53,610 nucleotides of DNA from Microbispora siamensis (lineage in GTDB: Bacteria > Actinomycetota > Actinomycetes > Streptosporangiales > Streptosporangiaceae). Position 1 is the stretch's first letter. The number at the start of each line of letters is the position of its first letter. The notes beneath the pieces are model-generated. The model searched no databases, was not told the DNA's origin, and was given only the letters and a program-made list of their open reading frames with translations. Of this stretch, positions 50,513 through 53,610 are shown in pieces. The DNA lies in NCBI RefSeq assembly GCF_016863095.1, contig NZ_BOOF01000062.1, positions 1 to 53,610 of the forward strand, given 5' to 3'. Made by a program: the position numbers and the translations under genes.

Positions 50513-51910
50513 TCAGGCGGGGCGGAACGAGTCGCGCGCCTGCGGGGCCGCGTGCTTGATCATGAGGTGCCGGGTGACCGAGTACTCCAGCACGGCCTCC
50601 TGGCTCATGTCCTTGCCGAACCCGCTGCCCTTCACGCCTCCGTGCGGCGCCTCCGAGGCGATCGGCAGGTGGTCGTTCACCCAGGTCACGCCCACGTCCA
50701 GCCGGTGGGAAACGCGCAGGGCGCGGGCCACGTCCGTGGACCACACCGACGAGGCCAGCCCGTACGGCGTGGCGTTGGCGAGCCGCACCGCCTCGTCCTC
50801 GCCGTCGAACGGCATCGCCACCAGCACCGGGCCGAAGACCTCGCTCCGCACGATCTCGCTCGCCGGGTCGGCGTCGGCGATCAGCGTCGGCGCGTAGTGG
50901 AAGCCGGGGCCGTCGATCGGCGCGCCCCCGTGGACGACGCGGCCGGACGCCCTGGTCACGAAGCCGTGCACCCGCTCCCGGTGCTCGGCGCTGATCAGCG
51001 GGCCGATGTCGGCGTCCGGCGCCCAGGGGTCGCCGGGCCGGACGCGGGCGACGGCCTCCCGCAGCGCCTCGACCGCCTCGGCGTACCGCGACCTCTCGAC
51101 GTACACCCTCGTCGCGGCCGTGCAGTCCTGGCCGGTGTTGTAGGTGGCGCCCATGACCACCCCGGCCGCCATGTCCTCAAGCGAGGCGTCGGCGAACACG
51201 AGCGCGGGCGCCTTGCCGCCCAGCTCCAGATGGACCCGCTTGAGGCCGTCCACCGCGCCGCGCATGACCTCGCGGCCGGTGGCGGTGGACCCGGTGACGC
51301 TGACCATGTCCACGCCGGGGTCGGTCACCAGGGCCCGCCCCACGTCCGCGCCGCCGGTCACCACCCGTACGAGGCCCTCCGGGGCCCCGGCCTCGGCGAA
51401 CAGCTCGGCGAGCCGCAGCGTGGTGCGGGGCGTCCGGGGAGCCGGCTTGATCACGACGGCGTTCCCCGCGGCGACGGCCGGGCCGATCTTCCAGACCGCC
51501 ATGATGAGGGGGAAGTTCCACGGCGCGATCGCCCCCACGACCCCGATCGGCCGCCTGATCAGCACCGACGTGTATCCGGCGCTGAACACGCCGGCGCCCG
51601 TGCCGTCCAGGGACCTGGCCGCGCCGGCGAAGAACCGGAGGTTGTCGGCGGCGAAGGTCAGCTCGCCGTCCCGGAACACGGCGGCGGGCTTGCCGGTCTC
51701 CTCGACCTCCAGCCGGGTCAGCTCCGCGGCGTCCCGCTCGACGAGGTCCGCCAGGCGCAGCAGCACCCGCGCCCGCTCCCCCGGCGTCGTCTCGCGCCAC
51801 TGCTCGAAGGCCTCCCGGGCTCCGCGGACGGCCCGCGCCACCCCGTCGAGCGGGGTGTCGGGCACCTCCTCGATGACCCGGGCGTCGGCGGGATTGATCA
51901 ATGTCGTCAT
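50513..51910 (-). CDS. NAD-dependent aldehyde dehydrogenase (gamma-aminobutyraldehyde-type)
   Basis: A 465-residue ALDH with GVVGAIAPWNFPLIMAVWKIGPAVAAGNAVVIKPA, the active-site E229 (LELGGKAP) and C263 (NTGQDCTAATRV), and the C-terminal PHGGVKGSGFGKDMS. The NTGQDCTA and ASE-PHGG contexts are those of 4-aminobutyraldehyde dehydrogenases in putrescine degradation. It lies 10 bp downstream of an FAD amine-oxidase gene on the same strand, consistent with amine-to-aldehyde-to-acid oxidation. Convergent with the AlkD-like gene. Confidence 0.92.
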   Translation of the reverse strand: MTTLINPADARVIEEVPDTPLDGVARAVRGAREAFEQWRETTPGERARVLLRLADLVERDAAELTRLEVEETGKPAAVFRDGELTFAADNLRFFAGAARSLDGTGAGVFSAGYTSVLIRRPIGVVGAIAPWNFPLIMAVWKIGPAVAAGNAVVIKPAPRTPRTTLRLAELFAEAGAPEGLVRVVTGGADVGRALVTDPGVDMVSVTGSTATGREVMRGAVDGLKRVHLELGGKAPALVFADASLEDMAAGVVMGATYNTGQDCTAATRVYVERSRYAEAVEALREAVARVRPGDPWAPDADIGPLISAEHRERVHGFVTRASGRVVHGGAPIDGPGFHYAPTLIADADPASEIVRSEVFGPVLVAMPFDGEDEAVRLANATPYGLASSVWSTDVARALRVSHRLDVGVTWVNDHLPIASEAPHGGVKGSGFGKDMSQEAVLEYSVTRHLMIKHAAPQARDSFRPA

Positions 51911-51920
51911 GAGGTCGTCC

Positions 51921-53324
51921 TCAACTGTCGAAGCCGATGCCGAAACGGTCGAGTGACCGCAGCCAGGGCCCTCTGCGGCCCTCGTTCTGGTCGGCGCGGG
52001 CGAGTTCGCGGCGGGTGAGCTGCACCACAGGCCAGCGCAGCGGCTCGGGCGGGAACGGCACCGGGTGGCGGCGGACCATGCCCAGCCGCGTCCGCGCGGT
52101 GGACCGCCGGGCCAGCAGGTCGAGGCCGGTCAGCGCGCCGAACCTGGATGCGCCGACGCCGAGGCCGGTGTATCCGAGGGCGTAGGCCAGCCGCCCGCCC
52201 ATCGCCGTGCCGAAGAACGGGGTGAACCGGCTGGTCGAGTCGATCATCCCGCCCCACCTGTGCGTGAAGCGCAGGCCGCGCAGCTGCGGGAACGTCGCGA
52301 AGAAGTGCCGCGCGAGCCGCTCGTGCGTGGCGTCGCGCTGCTCGGAGCCGCCGCCGCCGAAGTTGTAGATCGCGTCGTACCCGCCCCACAGGATGCGATC
52401 GTCGCGGGTGAGCCGGTAGTAGTGGAACCGGTTGCCCGCGTCGGTCAGTCCCTGGCCCTCCGGCCACCGGAGCGACGCCCGCTGCTCGGGCGACAGCGGC
52501 TCGGTGACGAGCACGTAGTCCCAGACCGGCAGCACGAACAGGCCCAGCCTGCGCAGGGGGGAGGGGAAGGCGTTGGTGGCCAGCAGCACCTGCCCGGCGC
52601 TCACCGCGCCGCTCACCAAGCCGTGGCCTCTCGTCCCGGCCTCCACGCCGGTTCGCGTCCGGGTCAGCGTGGTGACCTCGGTGCCCTCGTGGATGCGCAC
52701 CCCGAGCCGCGCCGCGACGCGGGCCAGGCCCCACGCGAGCCCGGCGGGGTCGAGGACGCCGCCGGTGCCGCGCAGGCGCAGCCCCGCGAGATAGGTGGGC
52801 GAGTCGACGTCCGCGCGCATCTCGTCGCGGCCGAGGAACACCGCGTCCTCGCCGTGCTCGCGGTGCAGCTTCTCGGCCCGCCTCAGCTCCTCCACCTGGT
52901 GGGGCGCCACCGCGACCGTGGTCTTGCCGACCAGGCGGAGGTCGGCGTCGATGTCGTGGTCGTCGGCGAAGCGGGCGATGGCCGCGAGGTTCGCCCGCCC
53001 CAGCGCGAGCAGGGCGGCGTTCTCCGACGGCCACAGGCGCGTCCCCTGGGCGAGCCCGTGGGTCAGGGAGTCGGAGACGAACCCGCCGTTGCGGCCGCTC
53101 GCGCCGTACGCGATCGACCGCGCCTCCACGAGGACGACGTCGCAGGCCGGGTTCTCCTCCTTGGCCAGCACGGCGGCCCACAGTCCGGTGAAACCGCCGC
53201 CGACCACCAGCAGGTCCGCCGTGGTGCGGCCGTGCAGGGGCTCGTACGGGCCGGGCGCCCCGGGCCGGTCGGTCCAGAAGACCCGTGGAGCGGCGTCCTC
53301 GATCAGACGGCTGCCCTTGGTCAT
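51921..53324 (-). CDS. FAD-dependent amine/amino-acid oxidase (PuuB/DAO family)
   Basis: A 467-residue DAO-fold flavoenzyme with dinucleotide motif VVGGGFTGLWAAV (40-52), SIAYGASGRNGGFVSDSL, ILWGGYDAIYNFGGGG and LAYALGYTGLGVGASRFGALTGLDLL. It resembles gamma-glutamylputrescine and related amine oxidases. Its position before an aminobutyraldehyde-type dehydrogenase supports polyamine catabolism. ATG 53324 overlaps the stop codon of the upstream glycosyltransferase gene (ATGA), tying the three genes into one operon. Confidence 0.9.
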   Translation of the reverse strand: MTKGSRLIEDAAPRVFWTDRPGAPGPYEPLHGRTTADLLVVGGGFTGLWAAVLAKEENPACDVVLVEARSIAYGASGRNGGFVSDSLTHGLAQGTRLWPSENAALLALGRANLAAIARFADDHDIDADLRLVGKTTVAVAPHQVEELRRAEKLHREHGEDAVFLGRDEMRADVDSPTYLAGLRLRGTGGVLDPAGLAWGLARVAARLGVRIHEGTEVTTLTRTRTGVEAGTRGHGLVSGAVSAGQVLLATNAFPSPLRRLGLFVLPVWDYVLVTEPLSPEQRASLRWPEGQGLTDAGNRFHYYRLTRDDRILWGGYDAIYNFGGGGSEQRDATHERLARHFFATFPQLRGLRFTHRWGGMIDSTSRFTPFFGTAMGGRLAYALGYTGLGVGASRFGALTGLDLLARRSTARTRLGMVRRHPVPFPPEPLRWPVVQLTRRELARADQNEGRRGPWLRSLDRFGIGFDS

Positions 53325-53610
53325 TTGGCCGCGATGTTCTCGATGACGTCCGCGGCCACGCGCAGGCCGTCACGGCGGCGGATCTCCTCGCCGGCCGCCG
53401 CGAGCCGGTCGCGCAGGTCCTGGTCGCCGAGCAGCCTCTCGATGGCCCCGGTCAGCTCCTCGTCGGCGAATCCGTAGGTGTCCAGGCGGACGCCGTACCC
53501 GGTCTCGTGCACGCGCTGGGCGTTGTCGTACTGGTCCCAGAACAGCGGCATGACGATCATGGGCTTGCCGAAGTGGAACGCCTCGGTCGTCGTGTTGTTG
53601 CCGCCGTGCG
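53321..53610 (-). CDS. GT1-family (MGT/UGT-like) glycosyltransferase, C-terminal fragment
   Basis: The window end cuts this gene; 95 C-terminal residues are visible. They begin HGGNNTTTEAFHFGKP and continue MIVMPLFWDQYDNAQRVHETGYGVRLD, the nucleotide-sugar-binding signature of GT family 1 (macrolide glycosyltransferase/UGT type), followed by a typical C-terminal helix (FADEELTGAIERLLGDQDLRDRL). The acceptor cannot be inferred. Its TGA overlaps the ATG of the FAD oxidase gene. Confidence 0.9.
   Translation of the reverse strand, partial: HGGNNTTTEAFHFGKPMIVMPLFWDQYDNAQRVHETGYGVRLDTYGFADEELTGAIERLLGDQDLRDRLAAAGEEIRRRDGLRVAADVIENIAAK

Overview
The window is chromosomal DNA from a very GC-rich actinomycete. 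The evidence is near-universal G/C third positions, many GTG starts, a complete actinobacterial translation/RNA-processing operon, MenA (menaquinone), a large SARP regulator, a MocR regulator, FprA and many promoters with TANNNT 6-8 nt before a start codon (leaderless mRNAs). The style suggests Streptosporangiales or a relative, but I cannot fix the genus from sequence alone. I found no tRNA, rRNA, CRISPR array, insertion sequence or prophage gene.

Layout. 1-8.5 kb: accessory genes (ClpX-type zinc-finger protein, small membrane zinc-ribbon protein, MarR/MFS efflux pair, DapA-like aldolase divergent from a LysR regulator, ferritin-like diiron protein, EamA exporter divergent from a MocR regulator). 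8.5-11.6 kb: secreted protein with an HNH-like motif, CGNR regulator, GNAT, menA. 11.6-17.2 kb: a compact SDR / SARP / FAD-monooxygenase group plus a GNAT. 17.2-31.5 kb: one long minus-strand housekeeping block, in transcription order rimP-nusA-ylxR(rnpM)-infB-ylxP-rbfA-nrnA-truB-ribF-rpsO-pnp-M16 peptidase-dapB. 31.6-37.5 kb: lipoprotein and DUF4439 ferritin-like gene, proS, a hypothetical gene, fprA, a NYN-domain gene. 37.6-53.6 kb: accessory metabolism (CitE-like aldolase, thioredoxin-reductase-like/methyltransferase fusion, CutC, GNAT, GntR, HsaB-like flavin reductase, SDR, LOG-like protein, ATP-grasp, NagZ-type GH3, PhoD, KstR2-like TetR, AlkD-like protein, aldehyde dehydrogenase, FAD amine oxidase, and a GT1 glycosyltransferase cut by the window end).

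Most notable signal. The heptamer CTCACCG occurs three times at an exact 11-bp period in two places, 16697-16725 (upstream of the SDR) and 12870-12898 (upstream of the FAD monooxygenase and overlapping the SARP stop codon). This is the classical geometry of a SARP operator. In both promoters the last heptamer is followed by exactly 10 nt and then a CAGNNT -10-like hexamer. Together they predict a self-contained three-gene regulon driven by the SARP encoded between the two sites.

Other regulatory structure: a duplicated LysR start that creates a 10-codon leader ORF ending inside the LysR start codon; EamA and MocR start codons that overlap on one CATG and are flanked by twin palindromes; an exact match to the published KstR2 operator consensus in the promoter of a KstR2-like TetR gene; a canonical plus-strand terminator with no annotated gene to terminate; and a 525-nt region (42890-43414) holding a GntR-type operator pair, a strong promoter, a small candidate peptide gene and two hairpins.
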